Origin: an uncultured Oscillospiraceae bacterium
GTDB taxonomy: Bacteria > Bacillota > Clostridia > Oscillospirales > Acutalibacteraceae
Assembly (NCBI GenBank): GCA_900540865.1
Contig: UQHH01000004.1
Coordinates: forward strand, 1 to 64,000
Direction of reading: 5' to 3'
Length of the DNA: 64,000 bases
Shown piece after piece: positions 42,526 through 50,589 of this stretch (position 1 is the first letter of the stretch; each line of letters starts with the position of its first letter). The notes under the pieces were generated by a model, which saw only the letters and a program-made list of their open reading frames with translations, was not told the DNA's origin and searched no databases. The position numbers were made by a program, and so were the translations under genes.

Positions 42526-42801
42526 TTATTTCTTAGTTGTCTTGGAACCGGCATGGCCCCTGTAGGTTCTGGTGGGCGCAAACTCGCCGAGCTTGTGGCC
42601 GACCATATCTTCTGTGACATATACCGGAACATGCTTGCGGCCGTCGTGCACCGCAAACGTATGACCTACGAAATCCGGGAAAATAGTAGAAGACCTGGAC
42701 CAAGTCTTTAAGATCTTCTTTTCGCCCGTCTCGTTCATCTGTTGAATCCTCTTCAGCAGCACAGGCTGTACATAAGGACCCTTTTTAACGCTTCTGCCCA
42801 T
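42526..42801 (-). CDS. rpsS: 30S ribosomal protein S19 (uS19)
   Basis: 91 residues: MGRSVKKGPYVQPVLLKRI and GHKLGEFAPTRTYRGHAG. Head protein of the small subunit; 25 bp after rplB. Confidence 0.98.
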   Translation of the reverse strand: MGRSVKKGPYVQPVLLKRIQQMNETGEKKILKTWSRSSTIFPDFVGHTFAVHDGRKHVPVYVTEDMVGHKLGEFAPTRTYRGHAGSKTTKK

Positions 42802-42826
42802 AGTTCAAAGCTCCTTTCTGCATGCC

Positions 42827-43660
42827 TTACTTGCCGTTACGGCGTCTTACGATATACTTGTCGGAACGGTTGTGCTTCTTCCTGGTCTTGTAGCCGAGCG
42901 CGGGTTTGCCCCACGGGGTTACAGGGCCGGGACGTCCGACCGGGCTTTTGCCCTCGCCGCCGCCGTGCGGATGGTCGTTCGGGTTCATGACGGAACCTCT
43001 TACTGTCGGTCTCCAGCCCATGTTACGCTTACGTCCGGCCTTGCCGATTTTCACGTTTTCATGGTCTGTGTTGCTGACCTGTCCGATGGTCGCCATACAA
43101 TTGATTGGAACGTTCCTCAGCTCGCCGGAAGGAAGCCTTAACAGCGCAAGGCCGTTTTCCTTCGCCATGAGCTGCGCCATGTTTCCGGCCGCGCGCGCAA
43201 GCTGCGCGCCCCTGCCGGGGTAAAGCTCGACGTTGTGGATGAACGTACCGGTCGGGATATTCTGCAGCGGCAACGCGTTGCCGGGCTTGATGTCAGCGCC
43301 TTCGCCCGCGACAATTTTGTCGCCGACCTTCAGGCCGTTGGGGGCGATGATATAGGTCTTTTCGCCGTCCTCATACTGGACGAGCGCGATGAACGCGCTG
43401 CGGTTCGGGTCGTACTCAAGCGTGAGCACCGTGCCCGTAACGTCAAACTTCTGACGCTTGAAATCGATAATGCGGTACTTCCTGCGGTTGCCGCCGCCTC
43501 TGTGGCGGACGGTAATCCTTCCGTAGCTGTTGCGGCCCGCGTTCTTCTTAATCGGGGCGAGCAGGCTCTTTTCAGGCTCCACCTTTGAAAGACCGGAATA
43601 ATCTGTAACCGACATGTTACGCCTTGCGTTTGTAGTCGGCTTGTATACTTTAATGGCCAT
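42827..43660 (-). CDS. rplB: 50S ribosomal protein L2 (uL2)
   Basis: 277 residues: MAIKVYKPTTNARRNMSV, and the peptidyl-transferase-associated VMNPNDHPHGGGEGKSPVGR. Essential for subunit joining. Preceded by an 83-bp gap after rplW. Confidence 0.98.
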   Translation of the reverse strand: MAIKVYKPTTNARRNMSVTDYSGLSKVEPEKSLLAPIKKNAGRNSYGRITVRHRGGGNRRKYRIIDFKRQKFDVTGTVLTLEYDPNRSAFIALVQYEDGEKTYIIAPNGLKVGDKIVAGEGADIKPGNALPLQNIPTGTFIHNVELYPGRGAQLARAAGNMAQLMAKENGLALLRLPSGELRNVPINCMATIGQVSNTDHENVKIGKAGRKRNMGWRPTVRGSVMNPNDHPHGGGEGKSPVGRPGPVTPWGKPALGYKTRKKHNRSDKYIVRRRNGK

Positions 43661-43743
43661 TTGGTTTCACTCTCCTCATGATGGCTTTGCGGGATTTTTA
43701 CTATCCCATACATTCTGCCTGTCGTAAGTTTTTTCCGGCAGGC

Positions 43744-44034
43744 TTACATCATGCCTTCAAAAAATTCGATATTCTTGCTGTCCTGCGTTAAGGTAACGTA
43801 GGCTTTCTTCCAGGAAGGGGTATAGCCCTGCGTACGGCCCTGGCGGCGAAGCTGCCCGCGAACCTGTACGGTGTTGACCTTAGCGACCTTAACCTTGAAG
43901 AGCTCTTCGACAGCCTTCGCGATTTCTATTTTGTTCGCCGTTTTAGCGACCTCAAAAGTGTACTTCTTTTCAGCCGTGCCCAGCATGCTCTTTTCTGTAA
44001 TGACCGGGCGGATGATAATATCCTGTGCTGTCAT
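43744..44034 (-). CDS. rplW: 50S ribosomal protein L23 (uL23)
   Basis: 96 residues: DIIIRPVITEKSMLG and VNTVQVRGQLRRQGRTQGYT. Docking site for trigger factor and SRP at the exit tunnel. Overlaps rplD by 1 bp. Confidence 0.97.
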   Translation of the reverse strand: MTAQDIIIRPVITEKSMLGTAEKKYTFEVAKTANKIEIAKAVEELFKVKVAKVNTVQVRGQLRRQGRTQGYTPSWKKAYVTLTQDSKNIEFFEGMM

Positions 44035-44657
44035 TATGCGTACACCTCCTCGATTTTCGCAACCGCATCCTTGACGATGATGAGCTTGTCGGCATTCAGC
44101 ATTTCGTAAACATTCAGCGTGTTTACCTGAGCCGTCGTAACGCCCGGGATGTTGCCTGCGGATTTGATGACCTTCTTGTCAACCTCGGGGAGAACGATAA
44201 GTGCCTTCTTCTCCGAACCGACAGCCTTGAGCATTTCTGCGATGACCTTCGTCTTGTAGCTGTCCGTCGTAAGAGAATCGAGCACGATGATATCGCTCGA
44301 CGCCGCCTTTGCTGAGAAAGCGGACTTCATGGCCAGTCTTCTGACCTTCTTGTTGACTGTAAAACGGTAGCTGCGGGGCTTCGGTGCGAAAACAATTCCG
44401 CCGTGCCTCCACTGGGGAGAACGTGTCGAGCCCTGTCTTGCGTGGCCTGTACCCTTCTGTCTCCACGGCTTTTTGCCGCCGCCGGAAACCTCTGCGCGGG
44501 TCAGAGCCGACTGTGTGCCCTGGCGCTGGTTTGCAAGGTAGTTGACTACCATATGGTGCATAACCGCGGCATTGGGCTCAATTCCAAAGATAGACTCGGA
44601 AAGGTCGATGCTTCCAACGTTCTTTCCTGTCATATCCAATACTGCTACATTAGGCAT
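44034..44657 (-). CDS. rplD: 50S ribosomal protein L4 (uL4)
   Basis: 207 residues: MPNVAVLDMTGKNVGSIDL, then the tunnel loop RAEVSGGGKKPWRQKGTGHA and PRSYRFTVNKKVRRLAMKSA. In enterobacteria it autoregulates this operon; whether it does here is unknown, though the leader is structured. Confidence 0.98.
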   Translation of the reverse strand: MPNVAVLDMTGKNVGSIDLSESIFGIEPNAAVMHHMVVNYLANQRQGTQSALTRAEVSGGGKKPWRQKGTGHARQGSTRSPQWRHGGIVFAPKPRSYRFTVNKKVRRLAMKSAFSAKAASSDIIVLDSLTTDSYKTKVIAEMLKAVGSEKKALIVLPEVDKKVIKSAGNIPGVTTAQVNTLNVYEMLNADKLIIVKDAVAKIEEVYA

Positions 44658-44674
44658 GTGAACTCCTCCTTCCC

Positions 44675-45307
44675 TTAAGCCTTAACGGTTTCGCGAATGA
44701 CTACGGTACCGCCGTTGGGACCCGGGACAGCGCCCTTGACAGCAATCAGGTTGTTTTCAACGTCAACCTTGACGACCATCAGGTTCTGTACGGTCACTCT
44801 TTCGGCGCCGAGATGGCCGGCCATCTTCTTGCCCTTCCAAACCCTTGAGGGGGAAGAACAGGAACCGATGGAACCGCCGTGGCGTGCTACAGGGCCGGAA
44901 CCATGGGACTCCTTGAGCCTCTGGAAGTTCCAGCGCTTGATAACGCCGGCGTAGCCCTTACCTTTGCTTGTGCCCGTAACGTCGATCTTGTCGCCGGCAG
45001 CAAAAACGTCCGCCTTTACGATATCGCCTACATTATAAGAGTCGGTATCGTCAAAACGGAATTCGCGAAGCGTCCTCTTCGGCGCGACATTCGCCTTGTC
45101 GAAGTGGCCCTTCATGGGTTTGTTCACCTTGTGCGGCTTTAAATCGCCATAACCAAGCTGAACAGCCGCGTAGCCGTCGTTTTCAACGGTCTTTTTCTGA
45201 GAGACGACACAAGGTCCTGCCTCTACGACCGTAACGGGAACGACGTTGCCCTTTTCGTCGAAGATTTGCGTCATGCCAATCTTCTTACCGATCAGTGCTT
45301 TCTGCAT
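44675..45307 (-). CDS. rplC: 50S ribosomal protein L3 (uL3)
   Basis: 210 residues: MQKALIGKKIGMTQIFDEKG and the loop HGSGPVARHGGSIGSCSSPS that reaches toward the peptidyl-transferase centre. 78 bp after rpsJ. Confidence 0.98.
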   Translation of the reverse strand: MQKALIGKKIGMTQIFDEKGNVVPVTVVEAGPCVVSQKKTVENDGYAAVQLGYGDLKPHKVNKPMKGHFDKANVAPKRTLREFRFDDTDSYNVGDIVKADVFAAGDKIDVTGTSKGKGYAGVIKRWNFQRLKESHGSGPVARHGGSIGSCSSPSRVWKGKKMAGHLGAERVTVQNLMVVKVDVENNLIAVKGAVPGPNGGTVVIRETVKA

Positions 45308-45385
45308 TTATAATGCCTCCTGTAAGGTTATTGGTTGGGCTTGCCCCAACATGACCCCGTCTGCTTCGGTTGGTTGAAGCTGAGA

Positions 45386-45697
45386 TTATAACTTAATCTC
45401 GATTTCAACACCGGCAGGGAGCTCCAGGCTCATAAGAGCCTCGACTGTCTTGTTTGACGGCCTTAAGATATCGATAAGCCTTTTGTGCGTCCTCATCTCG
45501 AACTGCTCACGGCTGTCCTTATACTTATGAACAGCGCGCAGAATCGTGATAATCTGCTTCTCTGTGGGAAGCGGCACCGGCCCTGACACCCTCGCGCCTG
45601 TGCGCTTTGCTGTCTGAACAATCCTTTCAGCAGACTGGTCGAGCAGCTGGTGGTCGTAAGCCTTTAACCTTATCCTTATCTTTTCCTTGACTGCCAC
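45386..45697 (-). CDS. rpsJ: 30S ribosomal protein S10 (uS10)
   Basis: 103 residues: KEKIRIRLKAYDHQLLDQSA and SGPVPLPTEKQIITILRAVH, ending GVEIEIKL. First gene of the super-operon, 285 nt from its predicted start site; tuf/fusA genes that often precede it are absent here. Confidence 0.98.
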   Translation of the reverse strand: MAVKEKIRIRLKAYDHQLLDQSAERIVQTAKRTGARVSGPVPLPTEKQIITILRAVHKYKDSREQFEMRTHKRLIDILRPSNKTVEALMSLELPAGVEIEIKL

Positions 45698-45982
45698 ATG
45701 AATCGCCTCCTTAAAATATTAGTTGGCGGGCGCCGCTTTTCGAAATCCGTAACACCCTGCCGGGTGTTCCTTCATGAGCATTTTAAAAACCGAGTTGACC
45801 TGCAGTCAGCCCGGGTAGCCGAAAAGCGCCAGAACATCACAAGGCACAGCAACCCTACGCGCCGTCATGGTGTTCTAAAAGTAATCTTTGTCGCCCGGTT
45901 TAAAATCGGACATACTCCACGGAAAAACCGGCCCTAAGAGCCGCAACCTCCCGCTTCATCGCATATCTGTTGCAGTCACGCA
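45698..45982 (-). promoter_or_regulatory. Structured S10-operon leader
   Basis: The predicted 285-nt 5' leader has a long-range stem (45734-45742 with 45820-45828, CGCTTTTCG/CGAAAAGCG on the plus strand) enclosing a hairpin AACACCC/GGGTGTT at 45751-45768. It ends at the AAGGAGG of rpsJ. A regulatory role such as ribosomal-protein autoregulation is possible but not shown. Confidence 0.5.
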
Positions 45983-45988
45983 CTGGTT

Positions 45989-46017
45989 ATTATATCATAT
46001 AGATATGACTGCGGCAA
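45989..46017 (-). promoter_or_regulatory. SigA promoter of the S10 super-operon
   Basis: Minus-strand TTGCCG and TATAAT with a 17-bp spacer, and a TG two bases upstream of the -10 region. Confidence 0.7.
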
Positions 46018-46150
46018 CAAAATGTTCAACTTTATGTTTATAGAAATTATAAAGGGAGTTCGCTCATTTTTTGTGTATATTTTCCACCACGAGAAGGCAA
46101 AAAAGAAACATGCCGGAGCCGCGGACAAGTTTATTCATTTAAATCCGGAC

Positions 46151-46185
46151 GTCAAAAAGGGAGGCTTTACGCCTCCCTTTTTGAC
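46151..46185. terminator. Bidirectional terminator upstream of the S10 promoter
   Basis: A perfect 15-bp stem, GTCAAAAAGGGAGGC and its complement with loop TTTAC, including T5 in each arm. It ends the minus-strand gene at 46231. The 46018-46150 stretch beside it shows no gene. Confidence 0.85.
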
Positions 46186-46230
46186 TAATCAGACTTAAAA
46201 AAAACAAAGAAATGAATGGACTAATTAAAA

Positions 46231-47220
46231 TCAGAAATCCCAGATAAAGTCAGTGTACGAAAGCGTCTTATCCTCATCTGTCGCGATAAAGACATCGGCT
46301 GACGATATTTTGTTTGAGATGTTCTGATAGGCGTTTACCGTTACAGTGGAGCCGAGCGGCAGGTTAACCGACAGGCTTTCGAGCGGCATGGACAGTACCC
46401 GGTCAATTCCGGTCTGCTTATTGTAGTCGCCCTTTGCAAAGTGGAAACGGTATGCCATAAAGTAAGTATTGGTATCGACACGCAGGGTATTGTCTTTCCC
46501 TTTGACATGTGTAAAGGTATAAACCTTTGTACCCGCCAAGCCCTGGCCGTCGTCCGTATAGGTATCGGTGTCCCAATTGTTTGTGCACATCTGGAAACGG
46601 ATTGTACCGCCCACAGGCATCTGGAATTTGTCTCCGTTTTTCAGGATAGTGCCGTCCTGAAGCCGGACAGACATTCTTTTGGGAATCACCGCCGCAATCT
46701 CTGTCATTTCCACGTCTTCACCCGGGAAAATTCCCGCAGACGCTTCAAAGTAAAGATTGGTACCTTGTGAAAAGTATATATCATAAATTAAGGATTTGTC
46801 AATATCATTTTGGTCTAAAGTGGAAACCGCCTGATTTTGAATCAAGGTAATGTCAGAGCGTTCCCCATTTTTCATTTTATAGCCCTGAACCTCGCTGAGC
46901 GTTTTCCAACTGACTCCATTGAGCTTTTCGCCGTTATATTTCATGGCGGTAAAGCTTTTTACCTGAAACGGCTGTCCCGTTGTAATGGTGTCTGTTTTTT
47001 CCTGTGCGTCGGTACTATAAAACCGGACGCCCTTTTGGTACATCTCGTCGCTGATGCGGTAGGTTATCGTCGATTCAGAAACCGGAGCAGGCTCATTAAA
47101 AGTTTCATTCGCCTGTGTTTGCGTTTCTGCCGGGATTTCTTCCTGTACAGCAAATACTGTTACGGACGACGTGGCTGCCATGATAAGCGCCATCGCAAAC
47201 GCAACCCGCCGCTTTTTCAT
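46231..47220 (-). CDS. Secreted protein of unknown function under c-di-GMP control
   Basis: 329 residues from ATG 47220 (AAGGCGG 6 nt upstream; an upstream ATG at 47226 overlaps that spacer). A classical signal peptide (MKKRRVAFAMALIMAATSSV, cleavage near VFA) is followed by a Thr/Gln-rich region and a beta-rich body without recognised domain or LPxTG anchor. No catalytic motif is seen. Its mRNA leader contains a c-di-GMP-I riboswitch and a terminator, so expression follows the motile/sessile signal; a surface or adhesion role is the likely reading. Confidence 0.8.
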   Translation of the reverse strand: MKKRRVAFAMALIMAATSSVTVFAVQEEIPAETQTQANETFNEPAPVSESTITYRISDEMYQKGVRFYSTDAQEKTDTITTGQPFQVKSFTAMKYNGEKLNGVSWKTLSEVQGYKMKNGERSDITLIQNQAVSTLDQNDIDKSLIYDIYFSQGTNLYFEASAGIFPGEDVEMTEIAAVIPKRMSVRLQDGTILKNGDKFQMPVGGTIRFQMCTNNWDTDTYTDDGQGLAGTKVYTFTHVKGKDNTLRVDTNTYFMAYRFHFAKGDYNKQTGIDRVLSMPLESLSVNLPLGSTVTVNAYQNISNKISSADVFIATDEDKTLSYTDFIWDF

Positions 47221-47241
47221 AACCATCCGCCTTCCCGAAAT

Positions 47242-47280
47242 AAAAAAAGTCACAATTCCACCGTGGGTTGAAATTGCAAC
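47242..47280 (-). terminator. Riboswitch-linked terminator
   Basis: On the minus strand CAATTTCAACCCACGGTGG then GAATTG forms an imperfect hairpin followed by T7. Its 5' arm overlaps the 3' strand of riboswitch stem P1 (GTTGCAATTT), so ligand binding could compete with termination. Confidence 0.65.
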
Positions 47281-47355
47281 TTGACGATCATAGATGAAAG
47301 AAACATCCTTAGACTCAGAGCTTTGCGTCTCACCCTTTCGGATGATTTGCTAAAT
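47270..47355 (-). promoter_or_regulatory. c-di-GMP-I (GEMM-I) riboswitch
   Basis: The transcript contains, in order, GCAAATC, a stem capped by GAAA, GAGACGCAAAGC, CTAAGGATG, a hairpin GATG/CATC, and ATGATCGTCAAGTTGC. These match the conserved core of the GEMM-I fold (GACGCAAAGC is diagnostic, the GAAA tetraloop docks on the second stem). It controls the secreted-protein gene 50 nt downstream. Confidence 0.93.
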
Positions 47356-47372
47356 ATTTACTTTGTACTTAT

Positions 47373-47401
47373 ATAATAACCGCACAAATCCCATTTGTCA
47401 A
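47373..47401 (-). promoter_or_regulatory. SigA promoter of the riboswitch gene
   Basis: Minus-strand TTGACA and TATTAT with 17-bp spacer, ~20 nt before the riboswitch. Confidence 0.75.
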
Positions 47402-47679
47402 CAAAAAATAGCTATAATTCTTATATTTGTAGAACTACGATGTAAATTTGTTATAAAAAGCTGACATTTTATTCCAAAATCACATGAATTCGTCAAATTA
47501 TCCGATATTTTATTGAATTAGAGGCAAATGCGTTTCATATAATCGGCCTTGAACCGGTGCTCGTCCGGCCGGCATAGTGAAGGAGGCCGCCGGCCGGACC
47601 ATCCATCCAAATTTCCCTTCCCGTTATATATACCGCCGCGCCCCTCAAAAGGTTACACTTTATACCTTTATTTTTTCAC
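47402..47679. other. Intergenic region with GC-rich inverted repeat
   Basis: AT-rich except for GTCCGGCCGGC (47563-47573) and its exact complement at 47589-47599, an 11-bp stem with a 15-nt loop and no T-run. No gene is supported here. Confidence 0.5.
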
Positions 47680-47708
47680 TTGCCAAGACAGGGTAATTTG
47701 TTTATAAT
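47680..47708 (+). promoter_or_regulatory. SigA promoter of the CD3324-like gene
   Basis: TTGCCA (47680-47685) and TATAAT (47703-47708), 17-bp spacer. The leader to 47948 is about 230 nt. Confidence 0.7.
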
Positions 47709-47827
47709 CCAGATGCAGGGTGTTCCCTCTTTTTCTTTTATGAAAAGAATATGGGGGTTTATTATAATGATACGCCATGTTAAAATTTATCCGTTTAAAA
47801 GCCAATATAAAAGGAGGAACTGGATAT

Positions 47828-47857
47828 ATGCTCAATCCCATCGTTATCGTTGCGTAA
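47828..47857 (+). CDS. Candidate 9-residue leader peptide
   Basis: AAAGGAGG (about 47810-47817) is followed by ATG and the short frame MLNPIVIVA. The inverted repeat ATCGTTGCG (47846-47854) / CGCAACGAT (47868-47876) starts inside its last codons, so translation would disturb the hairpin. Possible attenuator leader; also possibly a coincidental frame. Confidence 0.3.
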   Translation: MLNPIVIVA

Positions 47858-47947
47858 GCGGGGCTGTCGCAACGATTAAAAATACATATCTGTTGAAGAT
47901 AGCCTTTGCTGTTCCTTTATTAAAGAAATTACAATCAGGAGCGCAAA

Positions 47948-48229
47948 ATGAGCTATATAAAAGCAGCACATGTTCTGCCGCAGGAACTGCTCGCAAAGAT
48001 TCAGGAATACGTAGACGGCGAATTCATTTATATTCCCAGAATTCCCGCCAATAAAAAGGATTGGGGCGAAAAAACCTCGACCCGTAAGGAACTGCAGGAC
48101 AGGAATAAGCGCATTTACGCGGAATATCTTTCCGGCGTGCGCATGGAAAGCCTGGCGGAACATTACTATTTATCCTTAAAAAGCATTCAGAGAATCATCG
48201 GGCAGTTAAAAAAAGAACAAAAAAGCTAA
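47948..48229 (+). CDS. CD3324-family (Mor-like) HTH protein
   Basis: 93 residues. The N-terminus SYIKAAHVLPQELLAKIQEY and GEFIYIP match the CD3324/Mor-like family; the C-terminal helix-turn-helix is at about 65-88 (MESLAEHYYLSLKSIQRII). Probably a DNA-binding regulator of unknown targets. It has its own promoter, a possible leader peptide and a terminator. Confidence 0.82.
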   Translation: MSYIKAAHVLPQELLAKIQEYVDGEFIYIPRIPANKKDWGEKTSTRKELQDRNKRIYAEYLSGVRMESLAEHYYLSLKSIQRIIGQLKKEQKS

Positions 48230-48235
48230 ATTTGT

Positions 48236-48272
48236 GGGCCGGTACGGTTTTAAGCTGTACCGGCCCTTTTCC
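48236..48272 (+). terminator. Terminator after the CD3324-like gene
   Basis: GGGCCGGTAC/GTACCGGCCC (10 bp) with T4, an efficient-looking hairpin. Confidence 0.9.
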
Positions 48273-48427
48273 TATATTTTTTTAAGAAATAATAATTAGG
48301 TTGGGAGCAGAGAATTCCAATGCTACAATTTAGCCATAATAATGAAGGCGGAAAGCCTGTCATAAAAGGATTTTCAAAAATTCTCACGATGGCCCCTATT
48401 TTTCCGCGTAAATGAGGGAATTTCGGG

Positions 48428-49015
48428 ATGGAAAAAATAATATGGAGCGTTCGGCCACAATCCGCGCCGGCTGTATTGAGATACTGTAAAAAATGCGGGA
48501 AAAAAACAGAATTTTTTTGCTCCGGCCAATTCCGCGTAAACGCCCAGCGCAGGCGGCTGGATGTTTGGCTGATATACAAGTGCGCCAGCTGCAGCACCAC
48601 CTGGAATCTGGAGATTTATTCCCGCGTATCCCCCCAGTCTCTGCCCAAAGAATTGCTGGACGGGTTCCACCGCAACAGCGAAGCGCTTGCCGCGCGGTAT
48701 GCCGCCGACATGAGCCTGCTGCAAAAGGCAGGGGCCGAAGTCAAACCGCCCCAATATATAATAGAAGGAAAAACTTTCTCCGCGCGTGAAGCTGTGGAGC
48801 TTACAATCGATTGCGCATACCCGCTGCCGGTAAAGGTTTCTTCGCTTGTGCGGGAAAAGCTGCACCTCACAAATAAGGAGTATATGGAATTAGTCAAAAG
48901 CGGGGCGCTCGGGAACAGCACTGGACAGGATTTGCTTAAACGCAGGCTTGGGAGCGGTATCGTTCTTATTTTCAATAGAAAAACATCCCCGGACGGTATG
49001 CCGGAAGATAAATAA
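48428..49015 (+). CDS. DUF1062 family protein
   Basis: 195 residues. The N-terminal zinc-ribbon-like part has YCKKCGKKTEFFCSGQFRVN and YKCASCSTTWNLEIYSRV (two CxxC pairs), followed by a helical C-terminus. Function unknown. The next gene is convergent after a 45-bp gap. Confidence 0.82.
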   Translation: MEKIIWSVRPQSAPAVLRYCKKCGKKTEFFCSGQFRVNAQRRRLDVWLIYKCASCSTTWNLEIYSRVSPQSLPKELLDGFHRNSEALAARYAADMSLLQKAGAEVKPPQYIIEGKTFSAREAVELTIDCAYPLPVKVSSLVREKLHLTNKEYMELVKSGALGNSTGQDLLKRRLGSGIVLIFNRKTSPDGMPEDK

Positions 49016-49060
49016 AGCGGCTGATTTGACCACGCTGTCAAAATCAACCGCTTTCTATTA

Positions 49061-49804
49061 TTATAATACCTTGGAAAGGAAGCTTTTAAGCCGGTCGCTC
49101 TTGGGGTGGGAAAATATTTCGTCCGGTGTGTTTTCCTCAATGATTTTGCCCTCGTCCATAAAAATCACACGGGAGGCCGCTTCCCTTGCAAAGCCCATTT
49201 CGTGCGTGACGACGGCCATCGTCATGCCGTCCTTCGCAAGGCCCTGCATAACCTCAAGCACCTCGCCGACCATCTCCGGGTCGAGCGCGGAGGTCGGCTC
49301 GTCGAATAGCATTACGTCGGGGTGCATGCACAGCGCGCGCACTATGGCGATACGCTGCTTCTGCCCGCCGGAAAGCTGGGACGGGTATGCGTTTGCCCTG
49401 TCGGAAAGGCCGACGCGCTTTAAAAGCTCCATCGCTTCCTTTTCCGCCTGCTCCTTATTCATTTTGAGCAGCTTTATGGGCGCCAGCGCCATATTCTTTA
49501 AAATTGACATATTCGGGAAGAGATTGAAATGCTGGAATACCATGCCCATCTTCTGGCGGTGCTTGTTGATGTCGACAGAAGGGTCTGTAATATCGACGCC
49601 CTCAAAAAAGATTTTCCCTGCCGTGGGATGCTCGAGCAGGTTTAAAGAGCGCAGCAGCGTCGATTTGCCGGAGCCGGACGGCCCGATAATGACGACGACC
49701 TCTCCCTTTTGTATTTCCAGGTTGATGTCGGAGAGCGCGTGAAGCTCGCCGAAGCTTTTACCGAGATGCTCTACGCGGACGAGCGCGCTTGTATCAGTGG
49801 TCAC
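49061..49804 (-). CDS. Polar amino acid ABC transporter ATPase (GlnQ type)
   Basis: 248 residues from GTG 49804, placed 10 nt after AAGGAGG; it overlaps the permease gene by 11 bp. Walker A GPSGSGKST, Q-loop FQHFNLFPNMS, signature LSGGQKQR, Walker B MLFDEPTSALD and switch His. Couples ATP hydrolysis to uptake of a polar amino acid with the permease and the lipoprotein encoded upstream. Confidence 0.93.
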   Translation of the reverse strand: MTTDTSALVRVEHLGKSFGELHALSDINLEIQKGEVVVIIGPSGSGKSTLLRSLNLLEHPTAGKIFFEGVDITDPSVDINKHRQKMGMVFQHFNLFPNMSILKNMALAPIKLLKMNKEQAEKEAMELLKRVGLSDRANAYPSQLSGGQKQRIAIVRALCMHPDVMLFDEPTSALDPEMVGEVLEVMQGLAKDGMTMAVVTHEMGFAREAASRVIFMDEGKIIEENTPDEIFSHPKSDRLKSFLSKVL

Positions 49805-50522
49805 TGCTGCGAAGCCTCCTTTCGAGCTTGCCGACAAGCTTTGTCAGAATCATGACGACAATAAGGTAGATAATCGCTACCGCAATCAGCGGCATGAACG
49901 CCTCGTAGGTAACGCTTCTGATTCTGTCGCCCATATAGGTCAAATCCGCAATGGCGATATAGCCGGAAACAGAGGTTTCCTTCAATAATACGATAAACTC
50001 GTTCGCAAGCGCGGGCAGCACGTTTTTAAACGCCTGCGGCAGGATGATGTAGCGCATGGTCTGCACATAATTGAAGCCTAAGCTCCTGCCCGCCTCAAAC
50101 TGGCCCTTGTCGACCGACATAATGCCGGAGCGGACAATCTCCGCAACGTACGCGCCGGAATTGATACCGAACGCGATGACCGCGACGATGACCTTGTCCA
50201 CATCGAACGCCTGGAATATGACGTAATAGATAATCATCAGCTGCACGACGACAGGCGTGCCGCGGATGACCGTCAGGTAAACGTTGCACAGCCAGTTGAA
50301 GAAAAGCAGCACGCGGTCGGAAAACGTGCGCTCCTCTTTACTTTTGACTTTTACTGTCTTGTCGGTCGTCGACCGGACAATCGCAATAAGGAAGCCCAGG
50401 ACAATACCGAGAATAACGGCGAACAGCGTAATCTCGAGCGTTACGCCCAGGCCTTTTAACAGCCACGTCCACCGGTCGTCCTGTATAAAATTTTGGCTGA
50501 AGCTGTCCCAAAAGCCCTGCAT
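49794..50522 (-). CDS. Amino acid ABC transporter permease (HisM/GlnP type)
   Basis: 242 residues, five predicted helices; the cytoplasmic EAA coupling loop is EAGRSLGFNYVQTMRYIILP. It starts with an extracytoplasmic N-terminus and probably works as a homodimer because only one permease gene exists. 67 bp after the binding-protein gene, separated by a hairpin. Confidence 0.92.
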   Translation of the reverse strand: MQGFWDSFSQNFIQDDRWTWLLKGLGVTLEITLFAVILGIVLGFLIAIVRSTTDKTVKVKSKEERTFSDRVLLFFNWLCNVYLTVIRGTPVVVQLMIIYYVIFQAFDVDKVIVAVIAFGINSGAYVAEIVRSGIMSVDKGQFEAGRSLGFNYVQTMRYIILPQAFKNVLPALANEFIVLLKETSVSGYIAIADLTYMGDRIRSVTYEAFMPLIAVAIIYLIVVMILTKLVGKLERRLRSSDH

Positions 50523-50542
50523 AGAACCACCGTCCCAACAAA

Positions 50543-50575
50543 CGGTGAGGCTGCCGTTTTAAGACAGCCTCACCG
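50543..50575 (-). terminator. Partial terminator between binding protein and permease
   Basis: CGGTGAGGCTG/CAGCCTCACCG (11 bp), followed on the minus strand by TTTGTTGG rather than a full T-run. Likely sets higher expression of the binding protein than of the channel. Confidence 0.55.
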
Positions 50576-50589
50576 GAATGCTTTAAATT

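Noticed and set aside
47680..48054. 124-codon plus-strand frame overlapping the leader of the CD3324-like gene
   Set aside because: Starts inside the promoter and overlaps the start of a convincing gene; sequence shows no domain.
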